A stretch of 64,000 nt of DNA from Tabrizicola_A aquatica. Its GTDB lineage: Bacteria > Pseudomonadota > Alphaproteobacteria > Rhodobacterales > Rhodobacteraceae. Of this stretch, positions 40,158 to 49,076 are shown one piece after another; the first letter of the stretch is position 1; every line of letters begins with the position of its first letter. A model generated the notes under the pieces. The model was not told the DNA's origin. It worked only from the letters and a program-made list of their open reading frames with translations, and did no database searches. Made by a program: the position numbers and the translations under genes. Location: assembly GCA_965194375.1 (NCBI GenBank), contig OZ239428.1. One strand, given 5' to 3'.

Positions 40158-41612
40158 CTAGCGCTCGGTCAGTTTCAACTCGATCCGCCGGTTCTGGGCG
40201 CGGGCCTCGGGGCTGTCGCCTGCCGTCACGGGCTGAAACTCGCCAAATCCGGTGGCGGCAAGGCGGGCGGGGGGAAAGCCCAGATCATCGACCATGAAGC
40301 GCACGACCGACAGCGCGCGGGCTTGGGAGAGCTCCCAATTGTCGGTGAATTCTCCGGTGCCGGACAGAGGCACGTTGTCGGTGTGGCCATCGACGCGGAT
40401 GATCCAGTCGATGGCGGGCGGGATCTGGTCGGCCACTTCGGAGAGGGTGGCTACGACCCCTTCGATCTGGGCGCGGCCTTCGGGGGCGAGATCGGCGGCG
40501 CCGGGGGTGAAAAGCACTTCGGAGGAGAAGACAAAGCGGTCGCCTACGACCCGTACCCCTTCGCGCCCGGCGAGAAGCTGGGAGAGTTGGCCGAAGAACT
40601 CGCTGCGAAAGCGCTCGAGATCGGCGTTCTCCGCCTCAAGCCGTTTGCGTTCGGCCTCTTCCAGCGCGGCGCGGCGCTTTTCTTCGGCGGCGACTTGGGC
40701 CAATGCGGCATTCAACTGGCTGCCAAGGTTTTCAAGCTGCACCTGAGAGGCCGCATCGCGCGCGGCGGAGGCATCGAGAAGCCCCTGCAAGTTCGCCAAT
40801 TGCCCGCGCAGGGCGGCGATCTGTTCGTTCAAAAGCGTGAGCTTGCGCTGCGACTCCAGCGATCTTTCCTGCTCTTCGGTCAGCGTGGCCTTGGCCACAT
40901 CCAAAAGCGTGCCCTTCTCGGCCCCTTCGGGCGGGGCCGCGCGGGCGGCGGCCAAAAGCGTCAGCACCTCTTCGGCCTCGCGCCGTTTGGCCTCAAGCGC
41001 CAGCGTCAGCGCGGCGAGTTCGTCATCTGACGCCTGAAGTCGCGCGCGCAGCGCTGCCAAGGCGGCTGCATCGGCCAGACGGGCGGCCTCGGCCGCGGAA
41101 ATCTCGGTTTGGGCGGCGGCCAATGCCTCGGCGTCAGATTTGCCCTTGGCTTGCAGATCGGCCACCAGCGCCTCCAGCGCCTCGCGCCGTGCGGCGGCCA
41201 GACGCGCGGCCTCGGCGGCGGCGTCGATTTCGGTGCGGGCTGAGGCAAGGGCTGCATCCAGTGCCGATTTCTCATCGGTCAGCCGGGCGACATCGCCCAA
41301 GGCGGCGTCGCGTTCGGCCAAAAGCCCGCGCACCTGCACTTCGAAATCCCCAAGCCGGGTTTCGGCCTCGGATAGGCTGGCCTGCAACCCGTCAGCGCGG
41401 GCGCGTTCCAGCCCCAGCGCGGTGGCGAGTTGGGCCACCTGCGAATTCAGCTCATCCAGTTCGGTGCTTTGGGCGGTGATCGTCTCACGCAGGACCGATT
41501 GCATGACGGTAAAGATGGTGAGGACGAACATCATCACCATCAACAGCGTCGTCACCGCGTCGACGAAACCCGGCCAGATCATCGAGGAATCGCGGCGGCG
41601 CGACAGTCCCAT
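40158..41612 (-). CDS. OmpA/MotB-like peptidoglycan-binding protein with long coiled coil
   Basis: 484 residues. A single membrane helix near the N-terminus (MIWPGFVDAVTTLLMVMMFVL) carries a MotB-like Asp, and is followed by about 290 residues of Ala/Glu/Arg/Leu-rich coiled coil (roughly 45-335) and a C-terminal OmpA domain with VDGHTDNVPL and TDNWELSQARALSVV, the diaminopimelate-binding motif. Its ATG is one base after the stop of the ExbB/MotA-like gene, so they surely act together, probably as a proton-driven stator that reaches through the periplasm to the wall. No flagellar genes are near. The cargo or output is unknown. Confidence 0.9.
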   Translation of the reverse strand: MGLSRRRDSSMIWPGFVDAVTTLLMVMMFVLTIFTVMQSVLRETITAQSTELDELNSQVAQLATALGLERARADGLQASLSEAETRLGDFEVQVRGLLAERDAALGDVARLTDEKSALDAALASARTEIDAAAEAARLAAARREALEALVADLQAKGKSDAEALAAAQTEISAAEAARLADAAALAALRARLQASDDELAALTLALEAKRREAEEVLTLLAAARAAPPEGAEKGTLLDVAKATLTEEQERSLESQRKLTLLNEQIAALRGQLANLQGLLDASAARDAASQVQLENLGSQLNAALAQVAAEEKRRAALEEAERKRLEAENADLERFRSEFFGQLSQLLAGREGVRVVGDRFVFSSEVLFTPGAADLAPEGRAQIEGVVATLSEVADQIPPAIDWIIRVDGHTDNVPLSGTGEFTDNWELSQARALSVVRFMVDDLGFPPARLAATGFGEFQPVTAGDSPEARAQNRRIELKLTER

Positions 41613-41613
41613 G

Positions 41614-42783
41614 CTAGCGCGCCCGGCCCAATTGGCGCACAGCCGCCGTCAGCGTCGTCAGATCGGCGCGCAGATCGGCGGTGGTCTCGGTGCGGCCGGC
41701 GGCCATTTCTTCAAGGATTTTCAGAAGTTGCACATCAATGGAGCGCAGGCGCATCCGGCTTTCGGCATCCGAGGCCGCCCCGCCTTCGGCCCCGCTGAGG
41801 GCGGCGATCAGCCGCTCTTGCCCCTCGGCGATGCGGGCGAGCACGGCAGTTTGGTCGGCGGTTTGGTTTAGCGCCACCTCGCTTTGCGCGGCGAGATGGG
41901 CCAGCGTGGCATCGAGTGTGGCCAGCCGCTCTTCCAGCGCCTGACGGCTGTATTCGCCTTGGGCGGCAATGGTTTGCAGCACATCGACCTGCGCGCCCAG
42001 ATGGTCGATCAGCCCCGCCATCGCGCCGCTGTCGCCTTCCCCATCGCCCGAGGTAAAGCCGACGCGGGTGATCGACGAGAGCCAATCCTCCAACTCGCGG
42101 TAAAAGCGGTTTTGCCCGTGACCGGCAAAAAGCTCCAAAAGCCCCACGACCAGCGAGCCGGCAAGGCCGAGAAGTGACGACGAAAACGCCGTGCCCATGC
42201 CGCCAAGCTGGCTTTCCAGCCCGCCCATCAGCTTGGAGAACACATCAAGCCCGGTCTCGCCCTCTTCGGGGGCCAAGCTGCGGATGGTGTCAACGACGGC
42301 GGGCACGGTGGTGGCAAGGCCGTAGAAGGTGCCCAAAAGGCCAAGGAAAATCAGAAGGTTGATCAGATAGCGCGTGATGTCGCGCGCCTCGTCGATGCGG
42401 GTGGCGACGGATTCAAGGATCGACCGGGTCGAGGAGGACGACAGGTTTGACCGCGCGCCCCGGCTGCGCAACAGCTGCGCCAAGGGGGCGAGCAAAAGCG
42501 GCGCTTCGGCATCAGCCGAGCCGGGTTCGTGGCGGGCAAAGGCCTCGATCCAGCTGACCGATTGCACAAGGATGAACACCTGCCAAAAGCAGGTGACCAC
42601 GGCCAAAAGGAACACCCCCGCGATAAAGCCGTTCAGCCAAGGGTTCGTCTGGATGATGCCCAAGACGGTGTCATGGATGAGCCAAGCCCCGCCCATGACA
42701 AGGCCGGAGACCAAAAGCATGGTCACGATTTGGCGAATGGGTTGGCTGAAAAGGACGCCGCCCTGAGTTTCGGTCTTTGGCAT
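41614..42783 (-). CDS. MotA/ExbB-like proton-channel family protein
   Basis: 389 residues with four predicted membrane helices: IVTMLLVSGLVMGGAWLI, FIAGVFLLAVVTCFWQVFIL, YLINLLIFLGLLGTFYGLAT and FSSSLLGLAGSLVVGLLELF. The LGLLGTFYGLATTVP and GLAGSLVVG segments match the MotA/TolQ/ExbB core. The C-terminal third is helical and likely cytoplasmic. It pairs with the adjacent OmpA-like protein. The start is uncertain (42783 or 42798) because neither has a clear ribosome site. Confidence 0.88.
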   Translation of the reverse strand: MPKTETQGGVLFSQPIRQIVTMLLVSGLVMGGAWLIHDTVLGIIQTNPWLNGFIAGVFLLAVVTCFWQVFILVQSVSWIEAFARHEPGSADAEAPLLLAPLAQLLRSRGARSNLSSSSTRSILESVATRIDEARDITRYLINLLIFLGLLGTFYGLATTVPAVVDTIRSLAPEEGETGLDVFSKLMGGLESQLGGMGTAFSSSLLGLAGSLVVGLLELFAGHGQNRFYRELEDWLSSITRVGFTSGDGEGDSGAMAGLIDHLGAQVDVLQTIAAQGEYSRQALEERLATLDATLAHLAAQSEVALNQTADQTAVLARIAEGQERLIAALSGAEGGAASDAESRMRLRSIDVQLLKILEEMAAGRTETTADLRADLTTLTAAVRQLGRAR

Positions 42784-42876
42784 ATGTTGTGGCCGCATGC
42801 TGTGGTGCAACCTAACCATAGCAGGCGCGCGGGCCATGCCAAGCAAAACCGAGGCAAGGCGGCCGGTGCTGGGCCG

Positions 42877-43407
42877 TTAAAGCGCGCGGACGCGCTGGGA
42901 GAGCCATTCCAGATCGGCATCGGCAATGCCAAGGTCAGCCAGATGGGCGGCGGTGGCGTGCAGATAGTCGCGGTTCGGGCCGCGCCCGCCGATGGCTTGG
43001 GCAATGATCTGGGCCTGATCCTCAAGCGGCAGGCCACCGCAATACTGCACATGGTCGGGGTCGATGACAAAGACCAGTGAGGACACCTGCCGACCATCGG
43101 TCAACGTGACCGGCAGCCAGCGTTCGAGATAGGCCGACGAGATCAGCTCTCGGTCGCGAAGCACCTGCAGCGTGGCCGCCTCGGCGCCCGGGTGGACGCG
43201 AAAGGCCACCCCGTCGCAATGGGCCGCCGGATCGGCATCCAGCGCCAGCACAAGGCCGGGGGCAGCTTCAGTGCCGCGATGGTGGATCGAGCGCATGCAA
43301 AAGCTGCGGTGCCAGCCCGTGGCGCGGGCGACGTGCTGTTCGGCAACCGGAAACTCCGGGTTCCAGATCAGCGAGCCATAGCCGAACACCCACATGTCAT
43401 CCGACAT
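42877..43407 (-). CDS. Gamma-glutamylcyclotransferase (ChaC-like)
   Basis: About 176 residues of the ChaC/GGCT fold. It opens MWVFGYGSLIWNPEFPVAEQHVARATGWHRSFC, the substrate-binding glycine loop YGSLIW, and contains the expected catalytic Glu region and a C-terminal NRDYLHATAAHLADLGI. ChaC enzymes split glutathione into 5-oxoproline and Cys-Gly. The ATG at 43407 fits the AAAGGG site 12 bases upstream; the ATG at 43419 would sit directly on that site. It is divergent from the DUF2125 gene. Confidence 0.92.
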   Translation of the reverse strand: MSDDMWVFGYGSLIWNPEFPVAEQHVARATGWHRSFCMRSIHHRGTEAAPGLVLALDADPAAHCDGVAFRVHPGAEAATLQVLRDRELISSAYLERWLPVTLTDGRQVSSLVFVIDPDHVQYCGGLPLEDQAQIIAQAIGGRGPNRDYLHATAAHLADLGIADADLEWLSQRVRAL

Positions 43408-43503
43408 CTTTTGCGCCATCCCTTTGCGACGTGACCTGCCGTCACTGGCCCTTTGCATCGGCCATGGTGTAGAAAGGCGCGGGCAAAATGGGAAGGGGCC
43501 AAG

Positions 43504-44487
43504 ATGCGCGGTCTGATTTGGCTGACGATGATCCTTGCGGGGCTGTGGGGCGGCTGGTGGCTCGTGGGGTCGCGCGGGGTCGAGGCGGCGGCGCGCGGCT
43601 GGTTTGACGCCGAAGTGGCGCAGGGCCGTGTCGCCACCTATGAGACGCTGGCGGTGCGCGGCTTTCCCAGCCGGTTTGATCTGACCATCACCGCGCCTAT
43701 GCTGGCCGATCCGGCTGAAGGCATGGCATGGCGCGCGCCCTTTGCCCAAGTGTTCGCCATGAGCTGGAAGCCTTGGCATCTGATTGCCGCGCTGCCGGGG
43801 GATCAGGAGATGTCCGTTTTTGGCCAAGAGTTTGGCTTGGACACTAATCGGTTGATGGCCAGCCTTTTGCTGGTGCCCGGGCCTGATCTTGCGCTGTCTG
43901 AGGCGGTGGTGGAGGGCGATGCGCTGGTGCTCACGCCTGAGGCGGGCGCGGCTTTGGGGGCCAAGCGGGCGGTGGTGTCAATCCGGGCCGAGGAGGGCGC
44001 AGATGCGATCTATCGGCTGGGACTGGCGGTGGACAGTTTGGGCGTTGATCCCGCACTGGCCACTGCGGCTGGCCTTGGCGCGACGGTTGAGGCAGTGGCA
44101 CTGGATGCCACGGTGACGCTGTCAGCCCCGCTTGACCGGCACGCGGGCCAGACGCGCCCTGCCCTGCGCGCGCTGGATTTGACCGAGGCGCGGGTGCTTT
44201 GGGGCGATCTGAAGGTCTTTGCCAAGGGGGCATTGGCCCCCGACGATCTGGGCTTTGCGGCGGGCGAGATTTCGGTGCGGGTCGAGAACTGGCGGCTGTT
44301 GCCGCCGCTTTTGGTGGCCGCGGGCGTGATTGCGCCGGGGTTTGAGCCTTCGCTGACGCGGGGCCTTGAGATCATGGCGGCGCAGGGCGAGGACCCTGAG
44401 GTGCTGGTGGTGCCTTTGGTCGCCAAAGGGGGGCGGATGAGCTTTGGGCCGCTGCCCCTTGGTCCGGCCTTTGTGATGGGCGATTGA
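43504..44487 (+). CDS. DUF2125 domain-containing protein
   Basis: A 327-residue protein with an N-terminal membrane anchor (LIWLTMILAGLWGGWWLVG) and a large periplasmic DUF2125 region. The family pattern GWFDAEVAQGRVATYETLAVRGFPSRFDLTITAP is near the N-terminus, and PLVAKGGRMSFGPLPLGPAF ends the protein. DUF2125 is found across alphaproteobacteria and has no known activity. GGGAAGGGG lies upstream of the ATG at 43504. Confidence 0.9.
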   Translation: MRGLIWLTMILAGLWGGWWLVGSRGVEAAARGWFDAEVAQGRVATYETLAVRGFPSRFDLTITAPMLADPAEGMAWRAPFAQVFAMSWKPWHLIAALPGDQEMSVFGQEFGLDTNRLMASLLLVPGPDLALSEAVVEGDALVLTPEAGAALGAKRAVVSIRAEEGADAIYRLGLAVDSLGVDPALATAAGLGATVEAVALDATVTLSAPLDRHAGQTRPALRALDLTEARVLWGDLKVFAKGALAPDDLGFAAGEISVRVENWRLLPPLLVAAGVIAPGFEPSLTRGLEIMAAQGEDPEVLVVPLVAKGGRMSFGPLPLGPAFVMGD

Positions 44488-44508
44488 TCTCAGCCGTTTG
44501 ACTGGGGC

Positions 44509-45471
44509 TTAGCGGCAATAGGGCCCGTTGTTGTGGCGCGCGATGTCAAAGTGCAGATGGTCTTCGTGATAGCCATCTGACCCGGGCCCGAGCGTGGTGC
44601 CGAAGATGCCGCAGGCCGCCTTATGGGCGCGGCGCACTTGTTTGTTGTAGTTGCGCGCGATGGACCATTCGGTGCCATCGGCAAACACAAAGCCCGCGAC
44701 ATCCACCGCACGACCGCGCCCGTGTTCGCTGATCTTGCCGCCCCTTTTGTTGTTGCGGTTGCGGCAGATATAGCTGGCGGCGACGCGGATCTCGACCACC
44801 TCGCGCCGTCCCATCGCCGGGCGCAGGCCGTTTTCGATCCAAGATTTCATGGCCTGCGCGGTGTCGCAACTGAAGGTGGCGGGCTGACTTAGCCGGATGC
44901 CGCTGATCGAGGTGACGCGCACCGGTTTGTCCAGACCGCAGCCTTTGACCTTGCCCTTGATCGGAGCGAGAGCCTCACCCTTGATGGCGGGGTCACCGCA
45001 GACCGAGCCCTTTTTCGACAGCTTTTCCTGCTTCTTGCGGCTTTGCTGCGGTTCGGGTTGCGGCTCATCCGTAGGGGTGGGCGTGGCCGCTGGGACGGCG
45101 GCGAGGGTGAGAGTGTCCAGCCCGTCTGGCCGGGGTTTTGGGCGCAGGGATCTGGCCGAGGTGCCAACGGCGGCGGTGGGGGTTGCCGGTTCGGCCAGCA
45201 CAGGTTCGGCGGCCGTTGCCTGCGTCGCGGGGTTGGGCATCAGAAGACCGGCGGGCCGGGGTCTTGGCCGCAAGACGGCGCGCGTGGCCTCGGTCGCCGG
45301 AGCGGCCTGAGCAGCAGCGGGGGCGACGATGGACGCAGCGGGTGCAGCCTGCGTGGCTGCCGGGCGGGCGGCAGGACGGATCGAGCTTGTCGGTGCATCA
45401 GCCCATGCCGGGCCCTGTGGCGGGATCACACCGAGCAGAACGACCAGAGCCAGCCCAAGTGCCCGGACCAC
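44509..45471 (-). CDS. Extensin-like (DUF/Extensin_C) secreted protein
   Basis: 320 residues from a GTG placed 4 bp after the stop of the upstream prephenate dehydrogenase gene. This start gives a signal peptide (ALGLALVVLLGVIPPQGPAWA), a Pro/Ala/Thr-rich linker of about 130 residues, and the Extensin-like C-terminal domain. That domain has four Cys and the metal-site-like SEHGRGRAVD and HEDHLHFD, reminiscent of LAS-type peptidoglycan peptidases. The linker suggests surface or cell-wall attachment. Enzyme activity is an inference. The GTG start is less certain than the domain. Confidence 0.85.
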   Translation of the reverse strand: MVRALGLALVVLLGVIPPQGPAWADAPTSSIRPAARPAATQAAPAASIVAPAAAQAAPATEATRAVLRPRPRPAGLLMPNPATQATAAEPVLAEPATPTAAVGTSARSLRPKPRPDGLDTLTLAAVPAATPTPTDEPQPEPQQSRKKQEKLSKKGSVCGDPAIKGEALAPIKGKVKGCGLDKPVRVTSISGIRLSQPATFSCDTAQAMKSWIENGLRPAMGRREVVEIRVAASYICRNRNNKRGGKISEHGRGRAVDVAGFVFADGTEWSIARNYNKQVRRAHKAACGIFGTTLGPGSDGYHEDHLHFDIARHNNGPYCR

Positions 45472-45475
45472 CGGG

Positions 45476-46411
45476 CTATTCGCCCGGTTTCGAGGCTGGG
45501 GCGACGCGCCCGAAATCTGGGGCGTCGGTGTCTTGACCGGCTTCGATGATGCCGCGGCGAATGGCGCGGGTCCGGGTAAAATAAGCATGCAACTGGTCAC
45601 CATCTCCCATGCGGATCGCGCGCTGAAGCACGAACAGCTCTTCGGTAAAGCGGCCTAGAATATCCAACGTGGCCTCTTTGTTGGTCAAGAACACATCGCG
45701 CCACATGGTGGGGTCACTGGCGGCGATCCGCGTAAAGTCGCGAAAGCCTGAGGCAGAGTATTTGATGACTTCCGAGTTCGACACCCGGCGCAGATGGTCG
45801 GCCACACCGACCATCGTATAGGCGATGAGGTGGGGCGTATGGCTGACCACGGCCAGCACCAGATCGTGGTGGGGCGCGTCCATCTCATCGACATTCGATC
45901 CCATCGCCTCCCACAGGCGGCGCAGGCTCTGGATGGCGTCAGGGGTCGACTGTTCGGTGGGCGTCAGGAGGCACCAGCGGTTTTGAAAGAGCGTGGCAAA
46001 GCCCGACCGGGGGCCGGAATGTTCGGTCCCGGCAAGCGGGTGGGCGGGGACAAAGGCCACGCCTTCGGGGATATGGGGGCCGACCGCGGCGATCACCGCT
46101 TGTTTCACGGACCCCACATCGGTGACGCAGGCCCCTTGGGCCAGATGCGGGCCGATCTCGGCCGCGATTTCGGCCATGGCGCCGACGGGGACGGCCAGAA
46201 CCACCAGATCGGCGCCCTGCACGGCTTCGGCGGCGGTGCCGAACACCCGGTCACAAATGCAGATCTCCAAGGCGACCCGGCGGGTGTCCTCGGTTTTGGC
46301 ATAGCCCACGATTTCGCCCACAAGGCCGAACTGCTTCATGGCATGGGCCATGGACGAGGCAATAAGCCCCAGCCCGATCAGCGCCACGCGGTCATAAATC
46401 GGCGGGGTCAT
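45476..46411 (-). CDS. Prephenate/arogenate dehydrogenase family protein
   Basis: A 311-residue NAD(P)-dependent enzyme of tyrosine synthesis. The Rossmann motif is LIGLGLIASSMAHAM (12-26), and catalysis involves His in SHTPHLIAYTMV and AHPLAGTEHSG. It converts prephenate (or arogenate) to 4-hydroxyphenylpyruvate (or tyrosine). The ATG at 46411 overlaps the hisC stop (ATGA), fitting the common hisC-tyrA pairing in which the HisC aminotransferase also serves aromatic amino acids. Prephenate versus arogenate preference cannot be read. Confidence 0.93.
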   Translation of the reverse strand: MTPPIYDRVALIGLGLIASSMAHAMKQFGLVGEIVGYAKTEDTRRVALEICICDRVFGTAAEAVQGADLVVLAVPVGAMAEIAAEIGPHLAQGACVTDVGSVKQAVIAAVGPHIPEGVAFVPAHPLAGTEHSGPRSGFATLFQNRWCLLTPTEQSTPDAIQSLRRLWEAMGSNVDEMDAPHHDLVLAVVSHTPHLIAYTMVGVADHLRRVSNSEVIKYSASGFRDFTRIAASDPTMWRDVFLTNKEATLDILGRFTEELFVLQRAIRMGDGDQLHAYFTRTRAIRRGIIEAGQDTDAPDFGRVAPASKPGE

Positions 46412-47493
46412 TTGGCACCTTTGAACTGGCCGATGGCATGGGCCACGCGGCGGCAAGAGGCGGCATCGCCCACGGTGATGCGCAGGCAATGGGGCAGCTT
46501 GTAGCTGGCCACACGGCGGACGATCACGCCTTGGGATTGCAAGAAGGTATCGCAGGCCTCGGCCTCATCGGCGCTGGCAAAGCGGGCGAGGACGAAGTTG
46601 GCCATCGAGGTGTCAGAGGGCACGCCCAATTCGGCCAGCGCCTCGGCCAGCCAATGGCGCATGCGGGCATTGTCGGCGCGGCATTTGGCGACGTAGTCCT
46701 GATCGCGCACCGCGGCTTCGGCGGTTTCCAACTGGGTGTTGGAGAGGTTGAAGGGGCCACGGATGCGGTTCAACACATCGATGATGTGCTTGGGGCCATA
46801 ACCCCAGCCGATGCGCAGACCACCGAGGCCGTAGATCTTGGAGAGGGTGCGGGTCATTACGACATTGTCGCGCGATTCAATCAGCGCGGCTCCGGCGTCA
46901 AAGCCTTCGACATATTCGGCATAGGCCCCATCGAGCACCAAAATGGCCTGAGGCGGCAGGCCATTGGCCAGACGCTCCACCTCGGCGGCCGAAATCATCG
47001 TGCCGGTGGGGTTGTTGGGGTTGGCGATGAACACCAGTTTGGTGCGCCGGTTGCAGGCGCGCAGGATGGCGTCGACATCGGTGGTGCGCTCCCGCTCGGG
47101 CACCTCAACCGGGGTGGCGCCTGCCGCCATGGCTGAGATGCGATACATGAGGAAGCCATGTTCGGTATAGACCACCTCATCCTTCGGCCCGGCATAGGCT
47201 TGACAGAGGAAATGGATGATCTCATCCGAACCGACGCCACAGATGATGCGGGCGGGGTCCAACCCATGGGTCTCACCGATCGCATCGCGCAGGGCGGCAT
47301 GGTCGGTTGACGGGTAGCGGTGCAGTTGGTGGACCGAGCGTTGAAACGCCTCTTTCGCCTTGTCCGAAGGGCCAAAGGGGTTTTCGTTCGACGAGAGCTT
47401 CACGATGTTGGTCACCCCCGCCACCGAGGCTTTGCCGCCTTCGTAAAGGGCAATGTCCAAGATGCCGGGCTGTGGTCGGATGTGGTCGTTCAT
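46408..47493 (-). CDS. hisC: Histidinol-phosphate aminotransferase
   Basis: A 361-residue PLP aminotransferase. It shows NIVKLSSNENPFGPS at the N-terminus, the PLP-binding lysine in TLSKIYGLGGLRIGW, NPNNPTGT and DGAYAEY. The enzyme makes histidinol phosphate; alphaproteobacterial HisC often also transaminates aromatic keto acids, consistent with the overlapping dehydrogenase gene. GAGGAA precedes the ATG at 47493. A TTG four codons upstream is possible but less likely. Confidence 0.95.
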   Translation of the reverse strand: MNDHIRPQPGILDIALYEGGKASVAGVTNIVKLSSNENPFGPSDKAKEAFQRSVHQLHRYPSTDHAALRDAIGETHGLDPARIICGVGSDEIIHFLCQAYAGPKDEVVYTEHGFLMYRISAMAAGATPVEVPERERTTDVDAILRACNRRTKLVFIANPNNPTGTMISAAEVERLANGLPPQAILVLDGAYAEYVEGFDAGAALIESRDNVVMTRTLSKIYGLGGLRIGWGYGPKHIIDVLNRIRGPFNLSNTQLETAEAAVRDQDYVAKCRADNARMRHWLAEALAELGVPSDTSMANFVLARFASADEAEACDTFLQSQGVIVRRVASYKLPHCLRITVGDAASCRRVAHAIGQFKGAK

Positions 47494-47557
47494 CGGATTC
47501 CTCAAGGTCTGGCCCAGCTTTTATCGCCCCCAAGGAGGCAAGGCCAGTGGAAAGGCA

Positions 47558-47623
47558 AAGGGGCGGCAGGCGGCCACCCCTTGGGTTTGTGCAGGCAGAT
47601 CGCTGGCAATGATCCGATCTGCC
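47558..47623 (-). terminator. Hairpins after homospermidine synthase
   Basis: Reading the minus strand, GGCAGATCG/CGATCTGCC (47594-47623) is followed by AAGGGG/CCCCTT (47558-47582 region) and a pyrimidine-rich tail. This is a plausible but weak terminator pair between hss and hisC. Confidence 0.35.
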
Positions 47624-47649
47624 CGCGTTTTCACATCGATCGCAGGCGG

Positions 47650-49065
47650 TTACACCGCCAAGAAGTTGGTGAACTGCCACGGATCGTCGTCGTCGCGGTC
47701 CTCGGCAAAGCTGTTGATGCGGTGCTGGATCGGGGTCCAGTCGGTGTAATGACATTCCACCCGGCCCAGATAGGGGCGCTGAACGGCCAAGCAGCGGTCG
47801 TGGTCCATCTCATCAGCCTCAACCCAACCGGCGTTGGGGTTTTCCGCCACCCAGACCATGGCTGCCAGCACCGCCGAGGTCACCTGCATGCCGGTGGCGT
47901 TTTGGTAAGGGGCCAGCGCACGCGCCTCGTCAATCGTCAGGCGCGAGCCGTACCACATGGCGCCTTTCGCATGGCCATAAAGGAACACGCCCAGATCATC
48001 GCCTCCACCGGTGATTTCCTCGGCGGTCAGAATGTGTTTCTTCTCAGGGAGTTGCCCCGCGCCGTTGATCTCGTGCAGGGACAGGATCGCATCGTTGCAG
48101 GGGTGATAGGCATAGTGGCAGGTGGGGCGGTAGATGGCCCGGTCGCCCTCCCAAACGGTGTAATAATCCGGGATCGAGAGCGATTCATTGTGGGTCACCA
48201 CATAGCCGAATTGCGGCCCAACCGTGGGGCACCATGAACGCACGCGAGTATCGGCGCCGGGGCGGTCGATCCAGATCGCATAGCCTGCGCCATGGGTGAA
48301 TCTGTGGCCATGGGGCGGGAGGTTCTTTTCATGCGTACCCCAGCCGAGTTCGGCGGGCTGATAGCCTTCGCTAAGAAGCCCATCGACCGACCACGTGTTC
48401 ACAAAGACCCCCGGCGGTTTGGGGCGGGCGGAAACTTGGGTGTCGCGTTCGGCCACATGGACGCCCTTGACGCCCAAGGTCATGGACAGCTGCGCCCAAT
48501 CGGCGCGGGTTTTGGGGGCGGCGGCAACGCCGGTATCTGCGGCGAGACGCAAGAGCGCCTCTTTGTACAGCCAAGACACCATGCCGGGGTTGGCCCCGCA
48601 GCACGACACCGCCGTCGGCCCGCCGATGTGGTTCTTGCCCAGCGCACGGACCTTTTCGCGCAAAGGGTAATTGGTGCGGTCGGCATTGGGGAGCGTGGAG
48701 CCGAAGTAAAAGCCTGGCCAAGGCTCGACCACGGTGTCGATGTATTGCACGCCGAGTTCGGCGCAGAGCTCCATAAGAAGGATGCTGTCCACATCGACCG
48801 ACAGGTTCACCACCATGCCCTTGCCCGACGGGAAAAGGCCCCGCAGCGTGGCGGCGTAATTGTCGGGGGTCAGCGCCCGTTGCAGATGACGGATGCCATG
48901 GTCGTGCAGGATATGGGCAAATTCGCCCGAGGGTTCGATCACGGTAAAGGCCGCGCGATCAAAGCCGATGTGGCGTTCGATCAGCGGCAGCGTGCCGCGC
49001 CCGATGGAGCCAAAGCCGATCATGACAAGCGGGCCGTCAATGCGGGTGTGAACGGTGTGGGTCAT
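47650..49065 (-). CDS. hss: Homospermidine synthase
   Basis: 471 residues. It opens with the NAD-binding MIGFGSIGRGTLPLIERH and shares the saccharopine-dehydrogenase-like fold; further family segments are EPWPGFYFGSTLPNADRTNYPLRE, AVSCCGANPGMVSW and YAYHPCNDAILSLHE. It condenses two putrescines (or spermidine and putrescine) into sym-homospermidine, the main polyamine of many alphaproteobacteria. The ATG at 49065 lies 11 bp after the UPF0114 stop, so the two are likely co-transcribed. Confidence 0.94.
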   Translation of the reverse strand: MTHTVHTRIDGPLVMIGFGSIGRGTLPLIERHIGFDRAAFTVIEPSGEFAHILHDHGIRHLQRALTPDNYAATLRGLFPSGKGMVVNLSVDVDSILLMELCAELGVQYIDTVVEPWPGFYFGSTLPNADRTNYPLREKVRALGKNHIGGPTAVSCCGANPGMVSWLYKEALLRLAADTGVAAAPKTRADWAQLSMTLGVKGVHVAERDTQVSARPKPPGVFVNTWSVDGLLSEGYQPAELGWGTHEKNLPPHGHRFTHGAGYAIWIDRPGADTRVRSWCPTVGPQFGYVVTHNESLSIPDYYTVWEGDRAIYRPTCHYAYHPCNDAILSLHEINGAGQLPEKKHILTAEEITGGGDDLGVFLYGHAKGAMWYGSRLTIDEARALAPYQNATGMQVTSAVLAAMVWVAENPNAGWVEADEMDHDRCLAVQRPYLGRVECHYTDWTPIQHRINSFAEDRDDDDPWQFTNFLAV

Positions 49066-49076
49066 GGTGTGGCCTT

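Noticed and set aside
40158..42783. Zorya-type anti-phage system (ZorAB)
   Set aside because: The motor-like pair is there, but no zorC/zorD/zorE-like genes flank it; the neighbours are a ChaC-like enzyme and an M23 peptidase. A defence role is not supported.
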